NCBI RefSeq assembly: GCF_964355755.1
Contig: NC_092670.1
Location: 8,617,201 to 8,681,200 of the forward strand
Length of the DNA stretch: 64,000 nt
Source: Antedon mediterranea
Taxonomy: Eukaryota > Echinodermata > Crinoidea > Comatulida > Antedonidae
Direction of reading: 5' to 3'
The position numbers and the translations under genes were made by a program. Numbering within the stretch: the first letter of the stretch is position 1; the number at the start of each line of letters is the position of its first letter. The notes below the pieces were generated by a model. That model had not been told where the DNA came from and did no database searches. It was given only the letters and a program-made list of their open reading frames with translations. Below, in pieces: positions 52,211 through 63,840 of the stretch.

Positions 52211-52342
52211 GCTTGGTTTCCTCTTGGAAACACAAGGTCGTAAGCGCAACGTAAGCAAATTGACCAATGATAAACGACTTTTTAGATAATCCATCGCTTG
52301 TGATTGGTCAAATTACTTAGGTTATGTTGCGTCCCTGCTTTA
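52207..52342. mobile_element. Small inverted-repeat MITE, decayed
   Basis: GCGCAACGTAAGCAAATTGACC on the left and GGTCAAATTACTTAGG...TGTTGCG on the right are imperfect inverted copies around a core of about 60 bp. Confidence 0.4.
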
Positions 52343-53407
52343 GTTTAATGATCATTCCCCATAATAAAGACATGTTTATTGTTAAATGTCGTTCCCTAAT
52401 CAAACCAGGTAATTCTTTTTTTCCAGTTGGTGGATGTGTTCCACATCTGTTCTTTCTCATTTATAATGTTTACCTAGGGCTACTACACAGTGTGGAACTA
52501 TTAAACTCTTAATTATATTTGTTCTTACTTTTTTCATTTCTTAAATAAAATTGCAAAAACCTATATGAACATGTCTTGCAGTACACTATGTGTTTCTTAA
52601 AGTTGAGTATATCGACGTTTCAGCTGTTACTATCTGTTTTATGAAGTAATTATATAGGTAGGCCTAACTAAACTCTTAATTATATTTGCTTTTACATTTT
52701 TATTTCTTAAATACAATTTCAAAAAAAGATATGAACCTTGCTTGCTATATAGGTAGGCCTAAGCGGAAATGTTGTTTTAATAACTCAATTGGATGCAATA
52801 TGGTTCTACAATACATACAGTTTGAAGAAACTAAGGACAGAAATATTGATAAAATATTTAGTTAAGATTTGAACGTCGTGAAGTGGTTTCCCGAAAGATC
52901 GTAAAATCAAAACGGTACTGGGTATGACCAACTAGCGTTATTGTCACCGGCTAGTCATCCATTCATAGAAGTACTAATGTAGTAGCCTACCTGTACGGTG
53001 ACCATAGAATGTGACCCGAGGCATGACTAACTACGACTTTTAGATGATAGAAAGTTGAGAAAAATTGTTACGAGTAGTTGTACGACATGAAGATGTTTAT
53101 GAAATTATGTTAAAGATGTAAAAACATATACATTAGGCATATAAACAGTAATGTGTGTTAGTAAAAATAATAATATTATGTAAAAAAGATATAAGGAAGA
53201 AAAGCAAAGAGATTATGGAGCGGCTGTACCTGAATATACAATATAAATATTGTAAGGTTAAAAACTAGAAATTTAGGCGATCTTGTCAAAGGTCAAGCGC
53301 CTTCAGCCTGCCACGTTTCGATATTCAATATTGAACTTAAACGTTTCCTATGACTAAAACTTAACGAACCAATTATACAAATTATACATTCTAAACCACT
53401 GTCTACA

Positions 53408-53512
53408 CTATCAAACTTTATGTGAAAAAATTTGATATGCCCAAATATGGTAGTGATATCATCGTGTCCATATTTGGGCACATCACATTTTTTTGTCACA
53501 TAAAGTTTTTTG
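53408..53512. repeat. Long perfect-stem inverted repeat
   Basis: AAACTTTATGTGAAAAAATT with GATATGCCCAAATATGG is mirrored by CCATATTTGGGCACATC and TGTCACATAAAGTTT around a short AGTGATATCATCG loop. A related GATGTGCCCATATATGGACA lies at 49636. Confidence 0.7.
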
Positions 53513-53880
53513 ATCTTGTTTTTTTGTATAAATGTATTAATTCTTTATTTGACTGTAACTTAGTTAGTAATTTTTATCTTAGAGTCCCTAGTCATCGTCT
53601 TAGAAGAAATTCTACTTTTCATATTCCTTTTAGTAGAGTAAATGTTTTAAAAAATGGTTTTATTAGTAGATTAAGTCAAACTTATAATTCTTTTACTTTA
53701 AGAAACCCTGAGTTAGATATCTTTAGTAATAATTTCGTAAGTTTCGTAACATTGTTAGTAGTTTAGTTTAATGTTTTTTTTTTGTATGTGTTCGTGTTGT
53801 CTGTGTTCCCTCCTGTAAGTGGTGAACCATGAGCTCACTGTTGGTTGGGAAATGAATAAATAAAAAATAAAATAAAAATA
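53513..53880 (+). pseudogene. LINE 3'-end fragment
   Basis: The frame to 53766 reads LVFLYKCINSLFDCNLVSNF, then PSHRLRRNSTFHIPFSR and LKNGFISRLSQTYNSF, the usual C-terminal pattern of CR1/jockey-type ORF2 proteins, followed by a short UTR and an AAATAAA-rich tail near 53855-53880. Confidence 0.65.
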
Positions 53881-54208
53881 GTCTAGACAGAGCTTAAGGA
53901 AACGCCTTGTCACTGTAAAAAAAAATCCAATAGCCCTTTCTAAGTATTTGTCATTTAATAAAAGACCAACTTATCCCAAGTTTCACAATTTTATTTAAAG
54001 GTATAGTGTCTTTTACCTCTTAATTAAATAAAAATAATGCAATTCCGTTTTTCAACAATTTTTTTTTGTTTAAAGCCATTATTTTGACTAACTCTGGCGC
54101 TCCTAAAATGTAGTTTACCGCTTTATCATATCCCCTCTTTGTAATAATAGTAATACGATTTTGCATTTGTGATTATTTCTGAAAACTGATCCCACTTTAT
54201 CTAAATTA

Positions 54209-54427
54209 CCCTTGAGCGTAGTTCCCACTAGCGATGCAACGTAACGCAAACGACGCAACCTAAGAAAATGCCCTTCCAATAATTTTGTTTGCCCCCGCCT
54301 GCGTGAAATCAAACCTGTGATTTTTGCAGCACTGTTGCATCGTTGGTTCCCACTTGTGATTACGCAATACAGCACTTTGCGTCAATACTTCGTTGCGTTG
54401 CGTTCTAGTGAGAACCACGCTTTAGGG
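54209..54427. mobile_element. hAT-like MITE, about 220 bp
   Basis: CCCTTGAGCGTAGTTCCCAC on the left and GTGAGAACCACGCTTTAGGG on the right are inverted repeats; CGTTGCGTTGCG-like words follow inside on both arms. The flanking 8 bp match poorly, so the duplication has decayed. Confidence 0.6.
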
Positions 54428-54429
54428 CA

Positions 54430-55550
54430 AATGTTAATACAATGCAATTATTATGCACTAATTATTGCTATATATGCACACATTATTGTGGTAGTATCAT
54501 CTTATGGGGTCATAGTAAGCATTTATGTCACAAAACTAAGCGGTCCAAATTTTGATATTTTTAGAAAAATGTTCAAATTTCCGATTTTCAATTATTATGC
54601 ACTAATATTGCCATATATGTACATATATTTGTTAGTATCATCTTATAAGCTCATAGTAATCATTTATTTCACAAAATAAAAGTTTAGAAATTTGTACTAG
54701 GCCTATAGTACAAGCATTTTTTCAAAAAAGGGGCAAAATTCCGACTTTTTAAAATGCAATTATTATGCACTAATTATTGTGATATACGCATCTGTATTGT
54801 GTTAGTATCATTTTATGTAATCACAGTAAGCATTTATGTTAAATAATAAAATGGTAGAAATTCGTACATCAATTCCTGTACTAAGTACAGGGTTTTTTTT
54901 TAAATGGGCAAAATTGCGGAGTTTTAACAAATATAACAATGATATACTTTTATTCAAAATATTTGGCTTGTATTTAGACAATATTGTACATTTATATTCG
55001 GGAAATATGGACACGGTCACAAGATGAGGTAGTAATACACGATTTAGTGTAACAAAGTGAGTTGCTAACTGAAGTAACACCTACATTGCAAACGTATAAA
55101 TAATAATTGCCCTGTCTAACGACGACTTTTATATAACGAGTTCAGAAGGAGAAGAATGTTCACGACTTTAATTTATTTCAACAAAAATCAAAATTGTGTA
55201 TAATATAATATTAAATAGGCATACAATATATAAAATAAAAGTATATACACAAATAAGAAAGAAGTTTAATCTTCAATTGAATGACCATTAAGTGAAGGAC
55301 AGTCAGATAAGTTTAAATATTTAAAAGTTTTCCAATAAATATAAACATATCAAATAATACTAAAAAAAAAACAATTTTAAAAACGTTTTTTTTTTCTAAA
55401 TAAACATTCAAGTAGGCGTATTGCTATTTTAATTATCTAATCTAGATGATACATGTTTCTTATAATTAACTTCAAGTGTACATTGAATATGCAGTTAATG
55501 TTATCGTCAATAGAAGTTAGTAACTTAGCTCCATAGTAGCTTCACATACT
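54430..55550 (+). other. Intergenic, no gene seen
   Basis: A motif around AATTATGCACTAATTATTG, then ATCATCTTATGG and CATTTATGTCACAAAA, recurs about three times between 54440 and 54860, indicating a decayed tandem repeat. The rest is AT-rich without coding signals. It separates the two convergent genes. Confidence 0.5.
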
Positions 55551-55552
55551 AC

Positions 55553-55735
55553 TTAAATGGTACCATTGCATACCATTTTCATAACCTGCATTAGACCTAA
55601 TAAACTTTCAATAATGGTTTTCAACATGTACACATCACTGTGTATTAGTTGAATTAAATTCATACCATTTACGAAATGAGAAGCGGCGTATGTATTGCCA
55701 TTTGTAAGTGCCACTCTTGCCATTATATAGAACAA
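55553..55735 (-). pseudogene. Probable displaced C-terminus of the cGAS-like gene
   Basis: Directly beyond the SINE tail on the coding (minus) strand lies an open stretch, FYIMARVALTNGNTYAASHF followed by NGMNLIQLIHSDVYML and TIIESLLGLMQVM, ending in TAA. It is helical and protein-like. The open frame extends upstream of 55735 towards the duplicated GTTAT-type target beside the SINE, in a phase that could continue the frame of 56008-58023 without the SINE. It is probably the original end of that protein. Confidence 0.55.
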
Positions 55736-55797
55736 AATTACTTCTAACGTAAACGTAACGTTAACGTTATTTTTATTTATTTTATTTTATTTTATTT

Positions 55798-56142
55798 TAT
55801 TTTATGTCTTTAGGCAATGTGGCCAAGGATTACCAATAGTGAATTAATCACTGTCCTATCAGATAGGTGGTAATCCCCCTGATACAGGGGCTATTGTGTG
55901 AACCAGTTCACCGGGGTAACCCCCTACTCTTTTTCGAATAATGAACTGGGTTCTTTAAAGTACACACAGGTTATAACTGTGTACACTGGACCTACGGTTT
56001 ATAGTCCTTATCCGAGAAGACTTGTTCCACCACCAGAACTAGGAGCGAGTCGGCCTCGAACCCTTGCCGATGTTGTTATTGGCTCTTTAGGTACGGTAAA
56101 CGGCGCCCCTGCCTTAACCGCTCGGCCATATGACTCGCTATA
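55798..56142 (-). mobile_element. tRNA-derived SINE, copy 2, at the 3' end of the cGAS-like gene
   Basis: Same family as 31873-32220: A-box TGGCCGAGCGG, B-box GGGTTCGAGGCC, TTTTA-type tail (55773-55803 region). Flanks carry imperfect duplicated sequence (TAACGTTAT on the tail side, TAACCGTTAT on the head side). The head overlaps the last 43 codons of the upstream ORF. Confidence 0.85.
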
Positions 56143-58023
56143 ACCGTTATGACCTTTAGTAACGTATTGAAATAAACCATCAATTTCCCATGACCTATAA
56201 ATCAAATCTCTACGATCGGCTATTTCTATTTCCATGAGAGAAATGTTTGGATGTCTGTGTACCTGCAAAGTAGTACGAACATCTTCAATAGCCTCTTTTA
56301 AATCGATATCATTACCCATTAAGTAGTGGAATTTTACCAAGAGAGCACGCATTCCTAAGAAATTGTCACCTTTTCTGTTGGGGTAGACCATTTCACCTCC
56401 TGTACTGTAGTAATTCAAGGCCTTCTTTTGATACTTCCTCAGTTCTTTCAGTGGACATTTATTTCGTAAGCACGCTAGTACAGACGTGATTAAGTCCCCT
56501 AAAAGCTGATACAATGTTGTTCTAAACACTTTATCATATCCCTTCACTACAATGGATTTAATATCCCTAATAATTGGTAACAAGATGGATTCTGTATTTC
56601 TGATAATTTCTGTAATGGAAACATTGTTGTTCAGCCAGCAAAGGACTTTGCAAGAGATTAGCCCCATATCAAAGAAAAAACATTTTAATGTACTGATATC
56701 TTGTTTCAACTTCAAACGATTTCGGAACTCTGTAAGACATGTTGAAGCCATTGGATGATTCAAAAGATCAGCCTTAAACTTGAAGTAGTCACCACTTTCA
56801 TGTACGTCTACAATATTTAGTTTAACACATATCTCACGGCTGATGTCACCTGTTAAAGATACTTCGCCACCTGCAATACCTGACATCACCATCACCCAAA
56901 GATCGTGTTTAGTTGCTGTCAATGTTTTACTCACGTCGTCACAAAGTTCATCCGATAAATGACCAATTAAATTTTGCTGTGGAATAAAGTAGTGTGGCAA
57001 ATATCTCTTCTGATAGCAATTAATCAGCCAATCTAGGACTTGTCTGATTAAATCCATGGTGTTGTCAGATGAAATAGTTTCACACATCCATAGGCAAGCA
57101 GTCTTGATGAAATACGAACAGAATGGTGTAGGTTCTTGAGACTCAAACAGTTTGCGTCTTTTCTTGATAGCTTTCAAAGCAAACATGCAGCCAGAAAATG
57201 GTTCCGGCATTTCTTGAATGAGCTTTCTCTCTGCAACAGAAAATGACAATCGCCATTCACTGTCTTTTGTGTCACTATCATGACGTCCAACGGGAACTAC
57301 AAGACATTCTAGATTTGAGATATTGTTCAATAACTCCTGTGATGGCCATTTACTTGCCCTCTGCCTTGTAAAAAAGTTGTCAGTAATAGGTGGCCATGAC
57401 TGGCATGATAAGCAATGCACTAAATCACTTGATAGGTCAGATGCTGTAGACGGCTGTTGTAGTGATGGTCCGTGTATTTCAGCTCCAGAATAATGTACAT
57501 CCTCATAAACACAGTTACTCTCCAAAAAATCTTTATAGCTAGTGTTCCAGTAACCATCAGATGAAGGTAAATCCATTGTTCTTATAGCATATTCCTTCAA
57601 AGTACTATTCTTCAAAAAGCCATTTTCATCAATGAAACTGCCGCTTTCATCGTCAAACACTTTAAAACTTTCTTGAATGTTCTTTTCATCCAATACTTTA
57701 AGTTTCAAATATGCTGGTTCATTTTTATACAGTTCCGCTATAACACTCACTTCTGTGCTGATTGGTTCTTTTTCCTTTGGATGTTGCCAACACACTGTCG
57801 CAGAAGATAACACAGCCATCATGTCTACATCACCCAAAATGTATTTAGGCATTCCTTCGCAGAAACTCCCACTGGTATACATTCGTTTAATTATTTGGTT
57901 TTTCTCTGTATTGTTATATATCTCTTCAAAAATCATTGAATAAGATATTTGAGCCAATCTTTCAAATGTTGTACATGCAATTACCTCATTTGCAAACTCA
58001 TCCATCACTAGTCTCGTGTTCAT
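56008..58023 (-). CDS. cGAS-like receptor / Mab-21 domain nucleotidyltransferase
   Basis: 671 codons from ATG at 58023; the frame is open a little further, to a GTG at 58038, preceded by a CTGTGACAG that could be a splice acceptor. Numbered from the ATG: TSGSFCEG with Gly52-Ser53, the acidic pair Asp65-x-Asp67 in GDVDMM, and the third acidic residue Asp200 in SSDLVHCLSCQSWPP, corresponding by motif to the catalytic residues of cGAS. WPSQELL, VVPVGRHDS and EWRLSFSVAE (from about 256) are classic Mab-21-family blocks. The C-terminal half is helical (LLKFHYLMG-like, KEAIEDVRTTLQ). Family knowledge: such enzymes sense nucleic acid and make cyclic dinucleotides or related signals. Ligand and product cannot be told here. 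Residues 629-671 come from an inserted SINE. Cytosolic; no signal peptide. Confidence 0.85.
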   Translation of the reverse strand: MNTRLVMDEFANEVIACTTFERLAQISYSMIFEEIYNNTEKNQIIKRMYTSGSFCEGMPKYILGDVDMMAVLSSATVCWQHPKEKEPISTEVSVIAELYKNEPAYLKLKVLDEKNIQESFKVFDDESGSFIDENGFLKNSTLKEYAIRTMDLPSSDGYWNTSYKDFLESNCVYEDVHYSGAEIHGPSLQQPSTASDLSSDLVHCLSCQSWPPITDNFFTRQRASKWPSQELLNNISNLECLVVPVGRHDSDTKDSEWRLSFSVAERKLIQEMPEPFSGCMFALKAIKKRRKLFESQEPTPFCSYFIKTACLWMCETISSDNTMDLIRQVLDWLINCYQKRYLPHYFIPQQNLIGHLSDELCDDVSKTLTATKHDLWVMVMSGIAGGEVSLTGDISREICVKLNIVDVHESGDYFKFKADLLNHPMASTCLTEFRNRLKLKQDISTLKCFFFDMGLISCKVLCWLNNNVSITEIIRNTESILLPIIRDIKSIVVKGYDKVFRTTLYQLLGDLITSVLACLRNKCPLKELRKYQKKALNYYSTGGEMVYPNRKGDNFLGMRALLVKFHYLMGNDIDLKEAIEDVRTTLQVHRHPNISLMEIEIADRRDLIYRSWEIDGLFQYVTKGHNGYSESYGRAVKAGAPFTVPKEPITTSARVRGRLAPSSGGGTSLLG

Positions 58024-58038
58024 ATTTCCCGCTGTCAC

Positions 58039-59594
58039 AGTATAATTTTGTTCACAATTGTTTTACTTAAACATGCACCTGCAAAATAAACAGTAAACAA
58101 ATGTATAATGTACAATGTAGGCACGTTTGATATAGCACAATAGAACAAAGTTTCAATATATGCCATATTCATGTATGATGACCTGGATTTGTTTAATGGA
58201 CCGTTACAAAAATAGCTTTTTATCTGCTTTTAACAACACAAACTCGGTGTGTTAAAAATGAAACTGGGTATTGTGTATTTGATACTATTGTTCAGGTTCA
58301 CATTGATAGGAATTTGTTTCTGGTTTATTATTAAAACGTATACTGTAGTTATGAATTACTAACGACCAAATTGTTAGCAAGATTGTTGATCGGCTATTAG
58401 TGTGGCCTAGGAACTCAAGTTCCCATTGTCCATTGTTGTCGATTTTCAGGTTCTGTAAAATCGGAGCTAATAATAAGATTTAAACAGCAAACTTTTGATT
58501 GACCAATTTATTTAATGTTTTTATTTCGAGAAAGGTATAATGTTATACAATATAAAAAAAAAGTGTTTCAGGTTATGGTTATTGTCACATTGAAAAATCA
58601 GATGTTATAGGCCTATATTATATCTCCCTACTATGTGATTGAAAAGAAACACAGACTGTTGCTATGTATTCTAACATTCAGTAATTCTAATCAATAGGAT
58701 CGTTTGTACTATCTTGAAGATGACTACTAACATATACGATATAACAAACTATTGTGGGATACATATGTGTTATCTGTTTAGGTTAGATAAAGAAAACAGA
58801 ACAGTTTTTAAAAACTAAATAATTTGTTACTTACGTCAGATTTTGTAATTTAAAAACAAATTATAAAACAGCACATATTGAGAGATAAATAAATGGCGGC
58901 AATGGGTTTTTCCAAACGAATCAATAATATGGTAATGAGAGTAGAATTACAATAATGATGTTTTGCTATATACCTGGGCGTTGATCAGAGAAGCACGTGA
59001 TAACAATCTCTAATTGTTGATTGGCCGATTTTTAAATCAATATAAAGCAATACAATAATACAGGATACAACATACTGTATAAAATAATGTAGAATAACGA
59101 ATAAACAGTCGGTGACGTGTATCCCTTCAGTAAATATGGTGAATTCAGTATACAATACAAGGATATAATATGTCTAGACGAATGCCAAATACAATAGATA
59201 GTTATTAGGCCTTTTTATTGTATCCCACAACAAATAGTGAATTGTTCAGTAGACTTGGTAATAAGGGATATTATCTGCCAATAATTGAAATATTCAATTT
59301 TTGTATTAGCATAAATGACTCCCTAGACTGGCTTACATATTGTACTATACAATACTTTTTAATGTAGTGATGAAGTTAAATTAAACTTAAACATTCTTTA
59401 ACATTTTTGTCTTTTCTTTGCTTTATTGCATCCAATCCCCCACTCTCTATACTGTATCTTAATTCAGTATTATAATATATTATTCCTATAAAAGTTATAC
59501 ATAATAATATAATAGTTACAACTTGAGAGTGACTAATAAAAATATATTATTATTATTCAAAATAACCAATATAGTAATAAGTCTGTACTTACTC
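58039..59594 (-). other. Upstream region of the cGAS-like gene, no gene seen
   Basis: AT-rich sequence without coding signal. A TGCAG followed by GT near 58076 and the CTGTGACAG before the ATG suggest that an untranslated first exon may lie somewhere here, but no promoter element stands out. Confidence 0.4.
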
Positions 59595-59898
59595 TGTACA
59601 ATGGATTTGATATTCCCTAATGATTGGTAATAACATGGATTCTGGATTTCTGATGATTTCCGAAATGTTAACATAGCTCTTGATCAAAGGAAAGATCTTG
59701 GTAGAGATTGGCCAAATATCCTTTTGACATCCAATTGAGAAATAGCAATTTTAAGGTTACTGGTTTCAATTTATTTTTTCAGCTTTTTAATGAAGTCTTC
59801 AATGCAGCTTGTTGTCATTGGGTGCTGCTTTAAAAGATCATCTCAAATCTTGAATAGCCAATCACTTATATTTACATCTGGAACATTTAATTGATCAC
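59595..59898 (-). pseudogene. Fragment of a second Mab-21/cGAS-like gene
   Basis: The plus-strand text ACAATGGATTTGATATTCCC, ATTGGTAATAACATGGATTC, GATGATTTCCGAAATG closely follows 56548-56620 of the intact gene, and GTTGTCATTGGGTGCTGCTT, AAAAGATCATCTCAAATC and AATTGATCACATAT follow 56740-56835. Frameshifts and stops make it non-functional. It ends exactly where the transposon at 59899 begins. Confidence 0.75.
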
Positions 59899-62800
59899 AT
59901 ATGGGTGCGTCACCACGAAAGGAGCCTTGTGTCGCAAAAGCTCTATTGCTATAATTTAGCTTGGAAAGTTCGAATAGTCAATTTTGACTTTAAATAAAAT
60001 TTTATTTTTTTTTACATATTCGACATGTTCAAATATTATTACTTTACTTGTCCTTAATATTAAAACTTAATTTTGTTCCAAAATACGTAAATTTTGACGT
60101 TTTTATAGACAATGTTGTAAGATTTTGTGTGAATTCTTACGATTTCTGTCGTAAACGGCCAAAATCTACCCTATTTTTCAATCGAATTTCTCGCCTTTCC
60201 AACATAGGAAACCCGTCACAACTGTATGGTTTTAAAGCTTGAAATGTCATCTTTCAGAATATCATGAATAAACATTTATATTTTCAATCATAGTCCAATC
60301 ACAATCATTTTTTATAAAGGCTTCGGCCTTAGATACGGCCAAACAAAAGAGACTAATCGCGTCCTCTGATTGGTCAATCACATGTGAGCATGCGTAGACG
60401 TATTGTTTACTTCCTTGGTAAGCTGTTCGCACGAGGTTTACAGTGTGCTACATTATTGTCCTACTTTAATCTTATAATTTACAATCTTTTAATAAACTAT
60501 ACTATAATGCTTTAGCATCATTTGAAATTAATAGTTCGATATAAGTAATAGAAATGTCTAATTCTGATAATGAACGATCGGAAAAAGACATAGCTGACGC
60601 TTTTAAATGCTGGCCTTCTTCTTGCTAATGCCGACGATGCGGCCCTGTTCAGCGACTACATTCAGGATTTTTTTACTCATCGAGACAACGATGAGGCTGA
60701 AGAAAGTGGGGTAAGTGAAGATGAGGATGAGGATACTGAAGACTATTGGATGGAGGTAGACGAAGATTCTGACGGCGAGGATAAAGTTATTGAAAACGAA
60801 GAAGTCGTCAATGTAGACGAGATGAACCCGAGGTAATTTTCTTGATAATGACGGTGATCTTGTAAGAAAAGAGTAAGTAGGCCTAGGCTACTATTAATAC
60901 TATTATGGGAAACCTATTATTCAAAAATAGATAGGCCTCCTAAGATCTCGTCTAAATTAGAATTAACCCAAATAATAATTATTTTACTCAATATTAAACA
61001 GATTATTGTTTTATTTTATTATTATGTAGAGTTTTTGATGATTGGTCAGGCCCACTGAATAGAGACGAGGCTAGCAAAATTGAAAACTTTCAACACTGTA
61101 AATGTAGAGGAAATCCATGCATCAAAATATTTCCAACCGAGTTCATCCTAAATCACCGTGCACAAATAATGGAGATGGAAACAATCGAACGAAAAATGCT
61201 TGTAATTGGTCGAATAAGCGTCAAATATGCGCAGAGGCACAAAGACTGATTGTAGCAAGAGAAAAAATCAATTAGATCGAAAAGAAGAGCCGTATTACTT
61301 ACAAAATTGACAATATTAAATTATGTAAGCAAGGATTTCTTTTATGCATTGGTAAGTTGAGTTTATAAGGGTTTTTTTTAATTAATAATCAACAATGTTT
61401 ATTAATATTCACATAAATTGATTGATTATCATAAAAATTTGTTTTGTTAAATTTCAGTATATCGAACAAGCAACTCACTGGGATCATTAAGCATTATAAA
61501 ACTAATGGTGTTTGCCCACCAAAGAAAAAAAGTGGAGGCCGAAAGAATAACAAAAATGCTCTCAGTGAAGGTGATGTGAACCGTATTGTTCAATTTCTGC
61601 GATCAATAGGAGACACAAGATGGAATGGTGATACCAGGAAGGGTTGCAGGAAGACGAGAAGATGATCCACGTGTTCGGATTCTACCCTCAAGCATGACAA
61701 AGAAGTCTGTCCATTACAAATATGATGCGATGTTAGCCGAGGTAACAGGCGCCGTGAAGTTGCAGGTACCGTAATGTGATGATTTTTCAATTTAAAATGC
61801 TCTATAAATTTGGAATGGTAAATAAAAAGTATTTTTTTAAATGTTTTACAGATCATACAGGCTGTCGGATTGCGAAACGTACATCATTCCTAAAAATATG
61901 GAAACAGTTCATCCCGCATATCCTCATCACAAAACCAAATCAGATTTATGCTGGATCTGTCAGGCTGCTGGGAGCAAAGTATACCAATCGGCAAATGCAA
62001 ACCGAAGAAGAGAAACGCTTCAGCTGCAGCAATATATTGACCATCGCGGCATGTTGATGAGGAAAGACAACACTACCGAGACCTAGTAGCAGAAGCCAAG
62101 CAGTCCCTAACAACCAAGTCATTTCTTGGTGGTGAAAATACATATGACTTGACTGGTAGGATGCACTACAGTTTTGATTTTGCACAACAAGTGCATTACC
62201 ATTGCGATCCTCATCAGCCAGGTCCTGTGTATTTTCTTTCTACCAGAAAATGTGGACTGTTCGGAATTGCTTGCGAAGCTGTTGGTCAGCAAGTCAACTA
62301 CCTTGTTGACGAGAGTCACTGCGTCTCCAAGGGATCAAACTCTGTCATTTCGTACTTGGATGATTTTTTCAAAACACAAAGCCTACACGAAAGAGATGTA
62401 TCATTGAACTGCGACAACTGTTCAGGGCAAAATAAGAACAAATACATGCTGTGGTATCTTGCGTGGAGATGTCTTACAGGTCGGCAACGACTCTATTAGC
62501 CTACACTTTTTAGTTGCGGGTCACACAAGTTCTCTCCGGATGCTAATTTTGGTGTTTTCAAACAAAAGGTACCGAAGAAGCTTGGTGAGCAGTCTCAATG
62601 ATATCGTTAATGTAATGGAAAACAACTCCAAACAAGGCACCAACCTTGCAAGAGTAGTCGGATGGGAGGATGGTACAGTGAATGTACCAACACTTGGACT
62701 GGCAAGCATTTCTGTCAAGGTATTTCCGGCCATTGCCAGGGATCAAGTCACTGCACCACATGAGGTAATTGTGAAATTAATAAAACTATGTTTCTTCTTT

Positions 62801-63840
62801 TACTCAGTTTGTTTAAATACAAAATTACACCTTCCAGTTTATTAACAAACAAAATCAAATGATAATTTCAGATTCAGTAAGGATGAACCAGGCGTCATCT
62901 TCACTAAAGAGTTTATCGACCAAGAAGAGAAACGTTTTCAGCTTTTAAAGAACGCCAATCAGCTTCCATTGGAGAATGCGGAATAATTCCATCACCAGGT
63001 ATGACACCAGCAAGACAGTGGTACCTCTACGAAAAAAATAAGGGAGTTTTGCACTGTGGCAACTCGAGATATTGTTGCGCCTCTTCCCACTGTTCGACGA
63101 CCAAACAATCATGGTGAGGATGAATTGATACCGCAAGCGTCAAACTTCAAAATGTTGCAGAACAGTCAAATGTACCAAAAAAAGGAGAAAAGTATCAAAA
63201 AAATGAATTCTGTTACAGTTATACAGTACCATTGTAAATTTGCGAAAGAAAAATTAAATTAATATCAATTATGATATTAATATAAATTATGATATTAATA
63301 TCAATTATGATAATTAATTACTAAAAATTATGTCAATCACCTGTCAACATTGCCCTGTAAGAATTTGTATAATCATGATCTAGAAGTGAGTTATTTTAAC
63401 CGATTGTATGCTAAAAAAAATTCATAAATCAACATAATTATGTATTTTTTAATTTTTGATTTTAAATATGAAGATGACAATAAAATTGAAAGAAATTTAA
63501 AGTATAATCTTTATTCGTATTCATTCTTTAAGTGTGTTAAAATTTCATGTAAATCCATTAATATTAACTAATGGTATCCAAGGGAGAAATGTGTTTGTGG
63601 ATATTGAATAGAACCAATGTTATGGTTCCACTGAACTTCAAAGGCTGTTTTCTAATTGTTGATAATCTATGAATTCGGAAGTGCTTTGTTGAAATCGGGT
63701 CATATCTTAATTGCCTTGGAAGAAATAAAAGCAAGTTACATATTTTTGGAAAGCTTAAAGAATGGAGATTAATATTATAATAATAATTAAAAATGTTTAA
63801 TTTCAACACAAGGCTCCTTTTGTGGTGACACGACCCATAT
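59899..63840. mobile_element. DNA transposon (3.9 kb) with ATATGGGT ends
   Basis: The left end ATATGGGTGCG, then TCACCACGAAAGGAGCCTTG, and the reverse complement of the right end ATATGGGTCGTG, then TCACCACAAAAGGAGCCTTG, are inverted repeats of about 35 bp. The interior encodes a DUF7869-type transposase-like protein in plus orientation. The first eight bases are identical to the ends of the element at 30817-33404. Confidence 0.75.
60554..63262 (+). pseudogene. Transposase-like gene (DUF7869-type), five exon-like segments
   Basis: Segment 1 (60554-60832) has ATG and a strongly acidic stretch (EDEDEDTEDYWMEVDED) after a frameshift. Segment 2 (61030-61351) has CKCRGNPCIKIFP and ITYKIDNIKLCKQGFLLCIG. 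Segment 3 (61458-61765) has LTGIIKHYKTNGVCPPKK and VIPGRVAGRREDDPRVRILP. Segment 4 (61852-62767) has KTKSDLCWICQAAG, MHYSFDFAQQVHYHCDPHQP, SLNCDNCSGQNKNKYMLWY and, after a shift, LHFLVAGHTSSLRM. Segment 5 is from about 62873. The order is that of a widespread uncharacterised invertebrate family I know as DUF7869-containing, probably transposon-encoded; CDNCSGQNKN may hold a catalytic Asp. At least three frameshifts and several stops. Confidence 0.65.

Noticed and set aside
53994-54125. Another TTAA element starting AGGTATAGTGTC
   Set aside because: A TTAA and a plausible end are visible, but no matching right end could be found.
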